Below, piece after piece: positions 31,182 through 40,327 of a stretch of DNA of 43,107 bases. The stretch is taken from the NCBI GenBank assembly GCA_001795535.1, contig MGPK01000030.1, forward strand, positions 1 through 43,107, read 5' to 3'. Position 1 is the first letter of the stretch, and every line of letters starts with the position of its first letter. The stretch comes from Deltaproteobacteria bacterium GWA2_54_12 (GTDB lineage Bacteria > Desulfobacterota > GWC2-55-46). A model generated the notes under the pieces. The model was not told the DNA's origin and made no database searches. It saw nothing but the letters and a program-made list of their open reading frames with translations. The translations under genes were made by a program, and so were the position numbers.

Positions 31182-32039
31182 TCAAAGCCCCTTTGCGAGA
31201 AAGATCCTTGCGGCGCCTTTGTTAACCGGAGCGAGAAACTGGTAAGCCCGCTCCGCCTCATCCCTGGAATGAAAAACGCCAAAAACGGTCGGACCGCTTC
31301 CGGACATGAGCGTGCCCAGGGCGCCTGCGCCTTTGAGCATCTCCTTCAGCCCTGATATTTCAGGATATTGCTTGGAAGTAACAGCCTCCAGGTCGTTGGC
31401 AAGGGCTTCTACAACCCCCTCCGGGCTGGCTGGAACCTCATAAGAATACAGTAGATTATTATTTTCCCCTATGTTTGTCAAGCCCAAACTCGAATAAACC
31501 CAGACCGTTGAAACATGGAAACCAGGATTGATCAGGATATAATGCAGCTCAGGCAAATAAGCCCTTTTGAGCTTCTCACCCCTGCCCCCGGCCAGGGCCG
31601 GGCCCTTCAATATGAAAAAGGGCACATCGGAACCAAGGCGGGCAGCCATCTCCATGAGAGCGCCGTCAGGAAGCCAGATTCCGGCCATCTCATTCAAGGC
31701 CATAAGGACGGTAGCGGCGTCAGAACTGCCACCTCCGAGGCCGGCGCCGACGGGTATGACCTTTTTCACGGATATCTCGACGCGCCTTCTGATAGCCGTG
31801 CTCTGGAGAAAAACACGGGCAGCCTTGTAGGCAAGGTTGTCCTCGCCTCCGGGAGCCTCAACGGAATCAGAAACGACGGCAATACCCTCGCCCTCCGAGA
31901 CGCTTATGACAAGCTCGTCAAACAGGGATACGGGCTGCATGAGAGTCGAGATCTCATGATAGCCGTCAGCGCGCTTTCCAAGCACCCTCAGGAACAGATT
32001 CACCTTTGCGGGAGATTGGAAGGCCCGTTTCATTTCCAT
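31182..32039 (-). CDS. ispE: 4-diphosphocytidyl-2-C-methyl-D-erythritol kinase
   Basis: A GHMP kinase of the MEP isoprenoid pathway. The 285-residue protein begins with the conserved SPAKVNLFLRVLGKRADGYHE and has the ATP loop PVGAGLGGGSSDAA (about 98-111). MSGSGPTVFG is the C-terminal GHMP motif. The start ATG at 32039 is 19 nt after the DUF1858 gene; a second ATG (Met3) has a similar context. Confidence 0.96.
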   Translation of the reverse strand: MEMKRAFQSPAKVNLFLRVLGKRADGYHEISTLMQPVSLFDELVISVSEGEGIAVVSDSVEAPGGEDNLAYKAARVFLQSTAIRRRVEISVKKVIPVGAGLGGGSSDAATVLMALNEMAGIWLPDGALMEMAARLGSDVPFFILKGPALAGGRGEKLKRAYLPELHYILINPGFHVSTVWVYSSLGLTNIGENNNLLYSYEVPASPEGVVEALANDLEAVTSKQYPEISGLKEMLKGAGALGTLMSGSGPTVFGVFHSRDEAERAYQFLAPVNKGAARIFLAKGL

Positions 32040-32058
32040 CTGCTTTGGGATAATCGGT

Positions 32059-32325
32059 TTAGAAGTGTCCGGTCTTCTTCGGCTTCTGCTTACAGACCTG
32101 GTTGAGTTCCTCGAGGAGCTGCTCTTCGTGGTAGTCGCTCATGGCCGCAAGCACCTCTATGGCTTCCGTCTTCACGCCCGGCATGGAAAGAGCATAGGGG
32201 CCGAGGTGCTTCGTAAAGACCGCAAGCGATTGGGGGCAGGCGTTAAGGACATCCTGGACTATCATTTTGTTGGTTATGACCCAGTCCGAGTGGTCGCTGT
32301 GGTGGTGTTTTCCGTGTCCGGCCAT
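32059..32325 (-). CDS. DUF1858-like protein with His-rich N-terminus
   Basis: An 88-residue protein. Residues 1-14 are His-rich (MAGHGKHHHSDHSDW), which could bind metal. Residues 16-75 follow the DUF1858 pattern (VQDVLNACPQSLAVFTKHL) but lack the CxxC pair normally found further on. It sits between nuoN (16 nt) and ispE (19 nt) and so is probably in the nuo transcript. Role unknown; a metal or redox link to complex I is speculative. Confidence 0.65.
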   Translation of the reverse strand: MAGHGKHHHSDHSDWVITNKMIVQDVLNACPQSLAVFTKHLGPYALSMPGVKTEAIEVLAAMSDYHEEQLLEELNQVCKQKPKKTGHF

Positions 32326-32341
32326 TTTAGTTTTCCGTAGG

Positions 32342-33763
32342 TTAGAATACGCCCTGGGCTATGTTCATCACCAGGTCGGTTACCGGGCCCGGGTAGACTC
32401 CCAGCAATATAGTCGCGGCGTTCACAAAATACAACAGCCCCGTCGTAGTCATATCGACGGGTATCGGGGCCGGGTTGGTCGGCTGTCTCAGGTACATGCT
32501 CTTTATGACGAGCAGGAAGTAGTACATGGCTACGATGGCCATCAGAGCGCCTATTACGGCCAGCACCCAGAGCCCCTCTTTTATGGCCGCCATGAAGATG
32601 TAAAACTTGGCTATGAAACCGCCGAGCGGCGGGAAACCGGCTATCGAAAGAAGGCCTATAAAAAGCGAGAACGCCAGAAGGGGAGACCTTTTGTAAAGGC
32701 CCGCGTAAGACTCGACAAGGTCAGAACCCTCTGAGTTATGGAATACGACTATGGCCGTGAAAGTGCCGATTATGCCAAATACATATGTGAGAAGATAGAA
32801 CATGATAGCGCCGGCGCCGAGCTCGGAAGCGGCAGCGACCGCCATGAGCAGATACCCGGCAGAGCCTATTCCGGCATATCCTATAAGCCTTTTCAAGTCC
32901 TTCTGCGGCATGGCCGCTAGGTTTCCGAAAAGGAGCGTGATGCCGGATATTACGGCCACGAAGGCCATCCACTCGCCCTTCATCGGCCCGAGGGCGCCGA
33001 ACAGAATCCTGAGTATTACCACGAAACCGGCTGCCTTTGAGGCGGCTGCCAGAAGCGCCGTCACCGGGGTCGGCGCACCCTGGTAGACATCAGGGGACCA
33101 GACATGGAACGGTATCGAGGAAATCTTAAAGGTCAGACCTATGACCACGAGCACGATGCCAATAAGGACGAAACCCGTGGGCTCGACGCCCTGAAGAGCT
33201 TTAGCCACTTCAGCGAAGCCGGTAACGCCGGTCGCGCCGTAGATGAAGCTTATGCCGTAAATGAGAAAGCCGGAAGCCAGAGCGCCTGTGATGAGATACT
33301 TGAGTCCGGCTTCAGAGGTCACGCGGCTGTCGCTCAGGAAGGCCGCGAGGACATAAAGGCAGATCGCGACGAATTCGAGCGAGACATAGAAGCTCACGAA
33401 GTCGTTCGTGGAGGCGAGCATCATCATGCCCGAGATCGCGAAAACGATGATGGAATAGAACTCACCGCGCCAGTTATTGATCTTGTCCTCGTAGAGCATG
33501 ACGATATAGAGGACGAAGACGCTGGAGATGACGAAGAGCCACTTGAAGTAGATGGACATCTGGTCCTGGACGAAAAGCCCGGCCAGCGCCAATCCATAAT
33601 CCTGATACGGGAGGCTTATCGCTGCCGAGACAGTGCCGAGGATGCCTATCACCCCAAAAGCCTTCCTCGACCCCTTGGGCAGGAACAGCTCGAGGATAAG
33701 CAGCAAAAACGCCGTCCCGAGCATAATGAATTCGGGTATAAGCCTGAAAAGGTTCATTTCCAT
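32342..33763 (-). CDS. nuoN: NADH-quinone oxidoreductase subunit N
   Basis: A 473-residue antiporter-like membrane subunit of complex I with about 14 hydrophobic segments. FHVWSPDVYQGAPTPVTALLA, KAAGFVVILR and NLAAMPQKDLKRLIGYAGIG are diagnostic. The lysine/glutamate residues of the proton half-channels lie in the usual helices. It lies 21 nt after nuoM. It is the last nuo gene here. Confidence 0.96.
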   Translation of the reverse strand: MEMNLFRLIPEFIMLGTAFLLLILELFLPKGSRKAFGVIGILGTVSAAISLPYQDYGLALAGLFVQDQMSIYFKWLFVISSVFVLYIVMLYEDKINNWRGEFYSIIVFAISGMMMLASTNDFVSFYVSLEFVAICLYVLAAFLSDSRVTSEAGLKYLITGALASGFLIYGISFIYGATGVTGFAEVAKALQGVEPTGFVLIGIVLVVIGLTFKISSIPFHVWSPDVYQGAPTPVTALLAAASKAAGFVVILRILFGALGPMKGEWMAFVAVISGITLLFGNLAAMPQKDLKRLIGYAGIGSAGYLLMAVAAASELGAGAIMFYLLTYVFGIIGTFTAIVVFHNSEGSDLVESYAGLYKRSPLLAFSLFIGLLSIAGFPPLGGFIAKFYIFMAAIKEGLWVLAVIGALMAIVAMYYFLLVIKSMYLRQPTNPAPIPVDMTTTGLLYFVNAATILLGVYPGPVTDLVMNIAQGVF

Positions 33764-33784
33764 TCTAAATCACCATCTCCATCT

Positions 33785-35278
33785 TCAGCCTACCTGGGCT
33801 GCGTTGAGCTTATTCACAAGCGGGACAACGCCCGAGTTTATGACATCGACAAGGACCGAGGGATAAAAGCCCACTATGAGGAGCACTGCTATAAGGAACA
33901 CGAAAGGAAGCCTTTCAACAAAGGTCGAAGCGTCCCGGAGATCGTCCCACTTTTCCATGGGCTCCCTGAAAAAGACATCTCTCATGCACCTGAGCATGTA
34001 GGTCGCCGTCACGATGATTCCGAAGACCGCTATAATTGCGTGTACCGGATATTCTTTAAAAGCCCCGATAAAGACCATGAGCTCGGCCACAAAGTTGGCG
34101 AGCCCCGGCAAGCCGCTCGAGGCAAAGCCCATTATGGCGAAGGCCACGGCCACGAACGGGACCTTTTTGGCAAGGCCCGAGAAGTCGTATATCATCCTCG
34201 TATGGGCCTGGTCATAAACGAAGCCTATGAGAGAGAAGGCCAGGGCCGTCATGACGCCGTGAGCGAACATGAGGAGCACCGCGCCGTTCACGCCTATGAT
34301 GTTGACGGTGGCGATGCCCAGGAGTACATAGCCCATGTGGCTGGAAGACGAGTAGCCGATCATGAACTTCATGTCACGCCTGCTCATTGCGACCATGCCG
34401 CCGTAGAATATGTTTATGAGGCTTAATCCGGCGACCCAGGGCATCCAGAACTGCGCGCCTTCGGGAAGGATCCACATGGCGCGAAGTATTCCGTACGCGC
34501 CGAGCTTCATGAGGACTCCGGCGTGCAGCATGCTGACGGCCGAAGGAGCGGCGGCGTGTCCGGTCGGCGACCATGAATGGAAGGGCGCGAGCGGCACGAG
34601 GACGCCGAAGCCGAAGAGCAGCGGCAGAAAGACCTTTATCTGGTAGCCGGACTCATAGGAGAGGCTGGCTATCTGGAGCATATCAAATGTATATACGCCT
34701 GTTTTCGCCCCGGCGGTGAAGTACAACGAAAGGAGCCCGAGAAGGGCTATCATCGCGCCAAGGCTCAGGTAAAGGGTCAGGTTCATCGTGGCGTATTCCC
34801 TGTTCGCGCTGCCCCATATGCCTATGAGCGGATACATGGGGATGACCGCGAGTTCGTAGAACAGGAAGAAGAACACGAGGTCCAGGGACATGAAAACGCC
34901 GTAGACTCCGGCAACAAGAAGGAGGAGAAACATGTAATGTTCTCTTATCCTGTGCTTTATGCCGACCCAAGAGACGAAAACGCCGGTGAAGATGACGATG
35001 GAGGTAAGCAGCACCATCGCGACGCTTATGCCGTCGACGCCGAGGTGGTACGAGATGCCGAGAGACTGCACCCACTCTATCTTTTCGATGAACTGGAAGC
35101 CGCCCTTCACCTTGTCATAAATGAACAGGAGGTAGAGGGAGAGCGCGAGGCTTGTGGCCGTGGACGCGATCGCAATGCCCCTTACGAGAGCGACTCTCGC
35201 GTCGTCAACGAAAAGGAGGAGTATGACCGCCGCGAGCGGCGAAAGCATTATAAGTGATAAAATCGGAAACCCTTCCAC
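33785..35278 (-). CDS. nuoM: NADH-quinone oxidoreductase subunit M
   Basis: A 497-residue Mrp/antiporter-like subunit with about 14 helices. It contains YELAVIPMYPLIGIWGSANR (the conserved Glu helix), PFHSWSPTGHAAAPSAVSM and KFMIGYSSSSHMGYV. It pumps protons in the membrane arm. It lies 12 nt after nuoL and 21 nt before nuoN. Confidence 0.96.
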   Translation of the reverse strand: MEGFPILSLIMLSPLAAVILLLFVDDARVALVRGIAIASTATSLALSLYLLFIYDKVKGGFQFIEKIEWVQSLGISYHLGVDGISVAMVLLTSIVIFTGVFVSWVGIKHRIREHYMFLLLLVAGVYGVFMSLDLVFFFLFYELAVIPMYPLIGIWGSANREYATMNLTLYLSLGAMIALLGLLSLYFTAGAKTGVYTFDMLQIASLSYESGYQIKVFLPLLFGFGVLVPLAPFHSWSPTGHAAAPSAVSMLHAGVLMKLGAYGILRAMWILPEGAQFWMPWVAGLSLINIFYGGMVAMSRRDMKFMIGYSSSSHMGYVLLGIATVNIIGVNGAVLLMFAHGVMTALAFSLIGFVYDQAHTRMIYDFSGLAKKVPFVAVAFAIMGFASSGLPGLANFVAELMVFIGAFKEYPVHAIIAVFGIIVTATYMLRCMRDVFFREPMEKWDDLRDASTFVERLPFVFLIAVLLIVGFYPSVLVDVINSGVVPLVNKLNAAQVG

Positions 35279-35290
35279 CTTTTACCTCGT

Positions 35291-37177
35291 CTACAGGAGT
35301 ACGTAAATTACCATCAGGACGAGCACGCCGCCGACCATGGCGAAAGCATAGTGCTGCAGCTGTCCGGAAATCGTGAGCCTCAGGCCCTTGCCGATCTGCC
35401 TGGTTGTATACGCGATGCCGTTGATTGCGAAGTGAATGATTATGTTCACTTCTATGAAGTTGAAGACCCTGGCTATGTTGTTGTAGATGCCCGCCACCAG
35501 GACCCTGTCATAGAAGTGGTCTATGTAGAGCCTGTTCTGGAGGGCCTTGTGAAAGCCGCTGAACCTGGCAGCTATGGCGTTGTTATCTATCGACTTCTTC
35601 GAGTATATGGTCCAGCCTATCGCTATGCCGATGAAGACCGCGATGGTAGAGGTTATCGCGACGAAGTAGCTGAAGTGGTGCTCGGCGTGAGCGCCATGTT
35701 CCCCGGCGTGCGCCGCTGTAGACCCGGCGACGGCAGCTACAAAGGTGCCGAAGTTGGGATCAAGCCCCGGAAACCCGGCCAGGCCGACGAAAACAGCGAA
35801 TACGGCAAGCACCATTAGCGGAATTGTCATCCCGAAGGGCGACTCGTGCGGGTGCCCGTGGTAGCGTTTTTCGCCGAAGAAGGTGACAGTTACGAGCTTG
35901 GTCATGAATATTGCCGTTATCATAGCCGTCAATATGCCGATGGCGAACAACGGATAGTTGCCCGAGAAAAAGGTCGAAGCGAGTATTTCGTCCTTAGACC
36001 AGAAGCCGCTGAAGGGGAATATGCCCATCATGGCCAGCGAGCCCAGTATGAAGGTCACGCCGGTTATCTTCATCTTCGGGTACAGCTTGCCCATCTCCCA
36101 TATGTTATTCGTGTGGCAGGCGTGTATGACGGAGCCGGCGCCGAGGAACAGGAGCGCCTTGAAGAACGCGTGGGTCATGAGGTAGAACATGCCCGCGCCG
36201 GTGCCGCCCACGCCAACGCTCATTACCATGTAGCCCAGAGAGCTCAGGGTAGAGTAGGCGATTATCTTCTTTATGTCGTTCTGGCCCAGGGCCAGGAGAG
36301 CGGCCATGAAAGCGGTAAAGCCGCCTATGTAGGCTATGACCATCATGGCCTCATGAGGCGCGGCCGCGTACAGGAAGCCGGTCCTGGCGAGCATGTATAC
36401 GCCTGCGGCGACCATCGTGGCGGCATGTATGAGAGCCGAAACGGGCGTCGGGCCCTCCATCGCGTCAGGCAGCCAGACATGAAGGGGGAACTGGGCTGAT
36501 TTGCCAACCGCGCCGCAGAATATGAGGAGCGCCGCGAGCCCCAGAGTGCCGGAGTCGACCTGCCCTGCCTGTATTATGTGGGCCATCTTGACGAAGTTGA
36601 AAGTACCCGTGGCGTAATAAAGGACGAATATTCCGAGTATGAACCCGAAGTCGCCTATCCTGTTCACGAGGAAAGCCTTCTTGGCCGCGTCAGCAGCCGA
36701 GGGCTTCTCGAAGTAGAAGCCGATAAGGAGGTAAGACGCCAGTCCCACCAGCTCCCAGAAGACGAATATCATTATGAAGTTGTTCGCGAGCACGATGCCG
36801 AGCATCGAGAAGATGAACAGGGAAAGCGAAGCGAAGAACCTCGCGTAGCCCTTATCTCCGTGCATGTAGCCCCTTGAGTATATATGGATAAGGGAACCGA
36901 CGAAAGTGACTATGAAGAGCATTATGAGGGAGAGCGGGTCGATTATCGTGCCCATCTCGACCATTAGGCCAGGTATGTCTATCCAGAGGAAAGACTGCTC
37001 GATGTGCTCCATGTGCGGATTTCCGAGCATCGTCAAAAAGTACGGGAGCACGATGAGGAAGCACAGGATTACGGCGCCCACGGACACATATGAGCTCAGT
37101 TCCGCGTGCTTGCGGGTTATAAAAGTGATTATGAGAGCAGCCGCAAGGGGGATTATGAGAAGCGCCCAGATATCCAT
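35291..37177 (-). CDS. nuoL: NADH-quinone oxidoreductase subunit L
   Basis: A 628-residue distal membrane-arm subunit with about 16 hydrophobic segments, including the C-terminal lateral helix. FWELVGLASYLLIGFYFEKP, PLHVWLPDAMEGPTPVSALI and DIKKIIAYSTLSSLGYMVMS are signature stretches. The start overlaps the nuoK stop in TGATG. A His-rich patch (HAGEHGAHAEHH) lies before the lateral helix. Confidence 0.96.
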   Translation of the reverse strand: MDIWALLIIPLAAALIITFITRKHAELSSYVSVGAVILCFLIVLPYFLTMLGNPHMEHIEQSFLWIDIPGLMVEMGTIIDPLSLIMLFIVTFVGSLIHIYSRGYMHGDKGYARFFASLSLFIFSMLGIVLANNFIMIFVFWELVGLASYLLIGFYFEKPSAADAAKKAFLVNRIGDFGFILGIFVLYYATGTFNFVKMAHIIQAGQVDSGTLGLAALLIFCGAVGKSAQFPLHVWLPDAMEGPTPVSALIHAATMVAAGVYMLARTGFLYAAAPHEAMMVIAYIGGFTAFMAALLALGQNDIKKIIAYSTLSSLGYMVMSVGVGGTGAGMFYLMTHAFFKALLFLGAGSVIHACHTNNIWEMGKLYPKMKITGVTFILGSLAMMGIFPFSGFWSKDEILASTFFSGNYPLFAIGILTAMITAIFMTKLVTVTFFGEKRYHGHPHESPFGMTIPLMVLAVFAVFVGLAGFPGLDPNFGTFVAAVAGSTAAHAGEHGAHAEHHFSYFVAITSTIAVFIGIAIGWTIYSKKSIDNNAIAARFSGFHKALQNRLYIDHFYDRVLVAGIYNNIARVFNFIEVNIIIHFAINGIAYTTRQIGKGLRLTISGQLQHYAFAMVGGVLVLMVIYVLL

Positions 37178-37482
37178 CAGTACCTCATATCCTTTAATTC
37201 TTCGACATAGACTGTTTTCCTGGTCCTGTAAACGGCCACGAGTATCGCGAGCCCGATGGCGACCTCAGCCGCGGCAACGGTTATGTTGAAGACCACGAAG
37301 ACCGTGCCGGTTATGGATTGCAGGTAATAGGCAAAAGCCGCAAGGCTTATGTTCACGGAGTTAAAAATGAGTTCCAGCGACATGAGCACGATGATTATGT
37401 TCCTCCTGAGGAGCACGCCGGCCACCCCGATGGAGAAGAGAATGAAACTCAGAATGAGAAAATGGTTCAGTGTAAGCATCAT
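37177..37482 (-). CDS. nuoK: NADH-quinone oxidoreductase subunit K
   Basis: A 101-residue three-helix subunit homologous to MnhC. MSLELIFNSVNISLAAFAYY carries the conserved Glu of helix II, and VAAAEVAIGLAILVAVYRTR is helix III with its second Glu. It starts 5 nt after nuoJ and overlaps nuoL. Confidence 0.95.
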   Translation of the reverse strand: MMLTLNHFLILSFILFSIGVAGVLLRRNIIIVLMSLELIFNSVNISLAAFAYYLQSITGTVFVVFNITVAAAEVAIGLAILVAVYRTRKTVYVEELKDMRY

Positions 37483-37487
37483 TTACC

Positions 37488-38015
37488 TCAGGGCCTCGTA
37501 GATCCCGCGCCTTTGCCCTTTTCCTTCATGACAAGCACTATCGCGCCGACAAGCGCGATGAGAAGGAGGAGCGAGACGACCTCAAAGGGGAATATGAACT
37601 GCGTATAGAGCGACTTGCCCACGACCTCGGTGTTCTTTGTCAGGACCTCTTCGGTGTATTTCCCGAGCGGGACGGTTATCTTTCCCTTGCTTATAAGCCA
37701 GCCCACTACCGCGAGGAGCCCTAATACCGTTATCCCTGCAGGGATCGCCTGGCTGTGCATGTGCTCGCCGAAACTTTCCTTGCCGATATCGAGGACCATG
37801 ACCGCGAACAGGAACAGGACCATTACCGCGCCGACATAGATAAAGACCTGCACGGCCGCGAGGAACGGGGAGCGGAGCAGGATGAATATGGCGGCGACCT
37901 GCAGGAAGCAGACGATAAGGTACATGGCGCTGTGCACCGGGTTTCTTACCGATATTACCGCTATGGCTGAGGCCACCGCGACAATGGCGAATATGTAGAA
38001 GAATATCTGTTCCAT
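37488..38015 (-). CDS. nuoJ: NADH-quinone oxidoreductase subunit J
   Basis: A 175-residue membrane subunit with five hydrophobic segments. NPVHSAMYLIVCFLQVAAIF and VQVFIYVGAVMVLFLFAVM match NuoJ, the latter being the pi-bulge helix near the E-channel. The nuoI-nuoJ gap of 66 nt holds no recognised signal. Confidence 0.93.
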   Translation of the reverse strand: MEQIFFYIFAIVAVASAIAVISVRNPVHSAMYLIVCFLQVAAIFILLRSPFLAAVQVFIYVGAVMVLFLFAVMVLDIGKESFGEHMHSQAIPAGITVLGLLAVVGWLISKGKITVPLGKYTEEVLTKNTEVVGKSLYTQFIFPFEVVSLLLLIALVGAIVLVMKEKGKGAGSTRP

Positions 38016-38081
38016 CTCTTCGGCGGGTTATACTTCCCCGCTGGCTCCTTGTGAATTGTGCTACTGCCTTCTCAAGGCTCG

Positions 38082-38654
38082 TCAGATGCTTCTTTTCTTG
38101 TATTTCGAAAGTTCAGGGACAACTTTGATGCCCTGAGGCGTCCTCTCGAATTTCGATTTCACGACATATCCGCCAGGTATGCTCTCGGGTATGGGCTGGG
38201 GCACGAGCAGCTCTTCCCTGCTTTTCAGGGTGCATGAAAAATCAGTGCAGGCAAGCTCGAATTCCCTTCCCAGGCGCAGCGCCCTCGTGGGACAGGCGTC
38301 CTCGCAGTATCCGCAGAAAAGGCAGCGAACCACATTCACGGTCCAGACCTGCGCGACCCTGTCGGAGATGCCCCTGCCTGTGTTGTCTTCCATCGGAATG
38401 ACCGTTATGCAGCCCGTGGGGCAGGCCTTGGCGCAAAGTTCGCACGCAACGCACAGCTCTCTGCCGTTCTCGTCCCTGTTCAAGGTGTGCATGCCCCTGA
38501 ACCTTCTGTAGGGGACCCACTTCTCCTCGTCCGGGTACCTCATGGTTATGCTCTTTGAGATATTGTACCCGAGCGTTACCGTGAGGCCCTTCACGAAGTC
38601 CGTGAACAGGACTTTCTTTACAAGATCGAATAGGTCGAAACCTTTTTTACTCAT
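38082..38654 (-). CDS. nuoI: NADH-quinone oxidoreductase subunit I
   Basis: A 190-residue ferredoxin-like subunit carrying two [4Fe-4S] clusters: CVACELCAKACPTGC and CLFCGYCEDACPTRAL. The start is the ATG at 38654, which overlaps the nuoH stop in ATGA; an in-frame earlier start inside nuoH is not used. MSKKGFDLFDLVKKVLF is the N-terminus. It passes electrons towards the quinone site. Confidence 0.96.
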   Translation of the reverse strand: MSKKGFDLFDLVKKVLFTDFVKGLTVTLGYNISKSITMRYPDEEKWVPYRRFRGMHTLNRDENGRELCVACELCAKACPTGCITVIPMEDNTGRGISDRVAQVWTVNVVRCLFCGYCEDACPTRALRLGREFELACTDFSCTLKSREELLVPQPIPESIPGGYVVKSKFERTPQGIKVVPELSKYKKRSI

Positions 38655-39679
38655 ATCCTCATGAACCCGGTTACAAGGAGATTTACCAGCGCTACAGGTA
38701 TCAGTATCTTCCAGCCGATAGTCATGAGCTGGTCGTACCTGTACCTCGGAAGCGTGAACCTTATCCACATGAAGAAGTAGATCAAGGCCCCGGCCTTTGC
38801 CACAAACCAGAATATCGGCGGGATGGGCACGGGCACCTGTAAGGGCGCGTTCCAGCCGCCGAAGAACATAACCACGGACAAGACCGAGATCGTGACCATC
38901 GCCACATACTCGGCAAGCATGAAGAAGGCGAATTTCATGCCGCTGTATTCAGTATGGAAGCCCGCGGCCAGAGTGCCCTCGTCTTCCGTAAGGTCAAACG
39001 GTATCCTGTTGATCTCAGCCAGGCCCGCGATGAGGAATATGGCGAACCAGACCGGACCCACCGGCAGATAGAAGATGTTCCAGTTGAGGAAGCTGCCTGA
39101 CTGGCTCTTGACCATCTCAAGGAGGCTGAGGCTGTTGCTCATCATCACTACTCCGACGGCCGCGAAACTCATCGCCACTTCGTAGCTGATCATCTGCGCT
39201 GCAGAGCGCAGGCCGCCAAGGAGCGCGTACTTGCTGTTCGAGGCCCAGCCGCCCAGTATGATGCCGTATATGCTTAAGCCCCCTATCGCGAGGATATAGA
39301 GTATCCCCACATTCATGTCGGAGATATAGAGGGTAACTTCCTTGTTGATGAAAGGGACCATGACGCTGTCCCCGAACGGGATGGCGACGAATACAGCGAA
39401 GGCCGGAACCATCGACAGGAGCGGGGCCAGGTTGAAAAGGAGCTTGTCCGCCTTGTACGGGACGATATCCTCCTTGAACAGGAGCTTTATCATGTCCGCG
39501 AACGGCTGCAGCAGTCCGTGGGGGCCTACCCTCCAGGGGCCAAGCCTGACCTGGATGTGGCCGGCGACCTTCCTCTCAAGCCATGTGAGGGGAAGAGGAA
39601 GTCCGAACAGGATCATGGTTACGACCCCGACCTTCACCACTATAAGGAGCACTGCTAAAAGGGTTGCTATGTCCGGCAT
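38651..39679 (-). CDS. nuoH: NADH-quinone oxidoreductase subunit H
   Basis: A 342-residue membrane subunit at the quinone chamber. WLERKVAGHIQVRLGPWRVG is the conserved first cytoplasmic segment, and EINRIPFDLTEDEGTLAAGF holds acidic residues of the E-channel. ERKVA-type and RALRYRYDQ-like C-terminal (TLPRYRYDQLM) motifs agree. It lies after the cNMP-binding gene, separated by a 123-nt gap with a palindrome. Confidence 0.96.
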   Translation of the reverse strand: MPDIATLLAVLLIVVKVGVVTMILFGLPLPLTWLERKVAGHIQVRLGPWRVGPHGLLQPFADMIKLLFKEDIVPYKADKLLFNLAPLLSMVPAFAVFVAIPFGDSVMVPFINKEVTLYISDMNVGILYILAIGGLSIYGIILGGWASNSKYALLGGLRSAAQMISYEVAMSFAAVGVVMMSNSLSLLEMVKSQSGSFLNWNIFYLPVGPVWFAIFLIAGLAEINRIPFDLTEDEGTLAAGFHTEYSGMKFAFFMLAEYVAMVTISVLSVVMFFGGWNAPLQVPVPIPPIFWFVAKAGALIYFFMWIRFTLPRYRYDQLMTIGWKILIPVALVNLLVTGFMRI

Positions 39680-39707
39680 AATTCCTTTGCCCTTGGTTAA
39701 TCAGGAT

Positions 39708-39737
39708 GTTGAAAAGTCCGTCCTGAACTTTTTCAAC
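39708..39737. repeat. Intergenic palindrome GTTGAAAAGT...ACTTTTTCAAC
   Basis: GTTGAAAAGT (39708-39717) and ACTTTTTCAAC (39727-39737) form a stem with one extra base in the gap between nuoH and the cNMP-binding gene. It resembles dispersed GTTGAAAAAGT repeats common in Deltaproteobacteria and is similar in type to the ends of the element at 336-408. It may act as a weak transcription terminator or an mRNA-processing structure. Confidence 0.55.
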
Positions 39738-39802
39738 TGCGGCCCGCGAACTGAATCCGCCCAGGTCTCAAAAATTCTCAAATCTGCAAGTCTCGCTGAG
39801 GA

Positions 39803-40273
39803 CTATCTTCTTCTGCCCCACATGTAATTTATCATCTCGATGTACCTGGAGTTCATGCCGCGCACTATCGAGTGTATGGTGAACACGATGTTACGGAGGA
39901 GCTTGTAGATGATCCTCGGGTTCGCGTCAACGAGCGTCTCGAAGTCGTTCTTATCGACTACATAGGTCTCAAGGTCGGAGACCGCAACTACGGTAGCCGA
40001 CCTGGGCCTGCCGTCAAGGAAGCTCATCTCTCCGAATATCTCGCCGTCCTTCATTATCGTAAGCGTAAAGAGCTCTCCGTCCGGGGCCGTCTTGCAGGCC
40101 TTTACCTCGCCCTTTTTTATGATGTAAAGGGCGGCGCCGTCTTCCGATTCCTTGAATATGGTGTCGCCTGTCTTGAAATTCTTTCTGTTGACGACACCAG
40201 ACATGACCGCGACTTCATTATCAGTAAGGTCGTGGAAAAAGGGAACTTCTCTCAGCAATTTCGGGTCTACCAT
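39803..40273 (-). CDS. Stand-alone cyclic-nucleotide-binding protein in the nuo operon
   Basis: A 156-residue protein with a CRP-type cNMP-binding fold. The phosphate-binding cassette FGEMSFLDGRPRSATV (80-95) keeps the Glu (82) and Arg-Ser (91-92) that contact the cyclic nucleotide. No HTH domain follows; the C-terminus is a helix (RNIVFTIHSIVRGMNSRYIE). It lies between nuoG and nuoH in the same direction, so it may sense or modulate respiration, but no partner is shown by sequence. Confidence 0.85.
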   Translation of the reverse strand: MVDPKLLREVPFFHDLTDNEVAVMSGVVNRKNFKTGDTIFKESEDGAALYIIKKGEVKACKTAPDGELFTLTIMKDGEIFGEMSFLDGRPRSATVVAVSDLETYVVDKNDFETLVDANPRIIYKLLRNIVFTIHSIVRGMNSRYIEMINYMWGRRR

Positions 40274-40327
40274 CTTCTACCTCCCCTGGTTAAGCCAGGC
40301 TCCTCGTTCGGAAAAAACGCGCTATTC

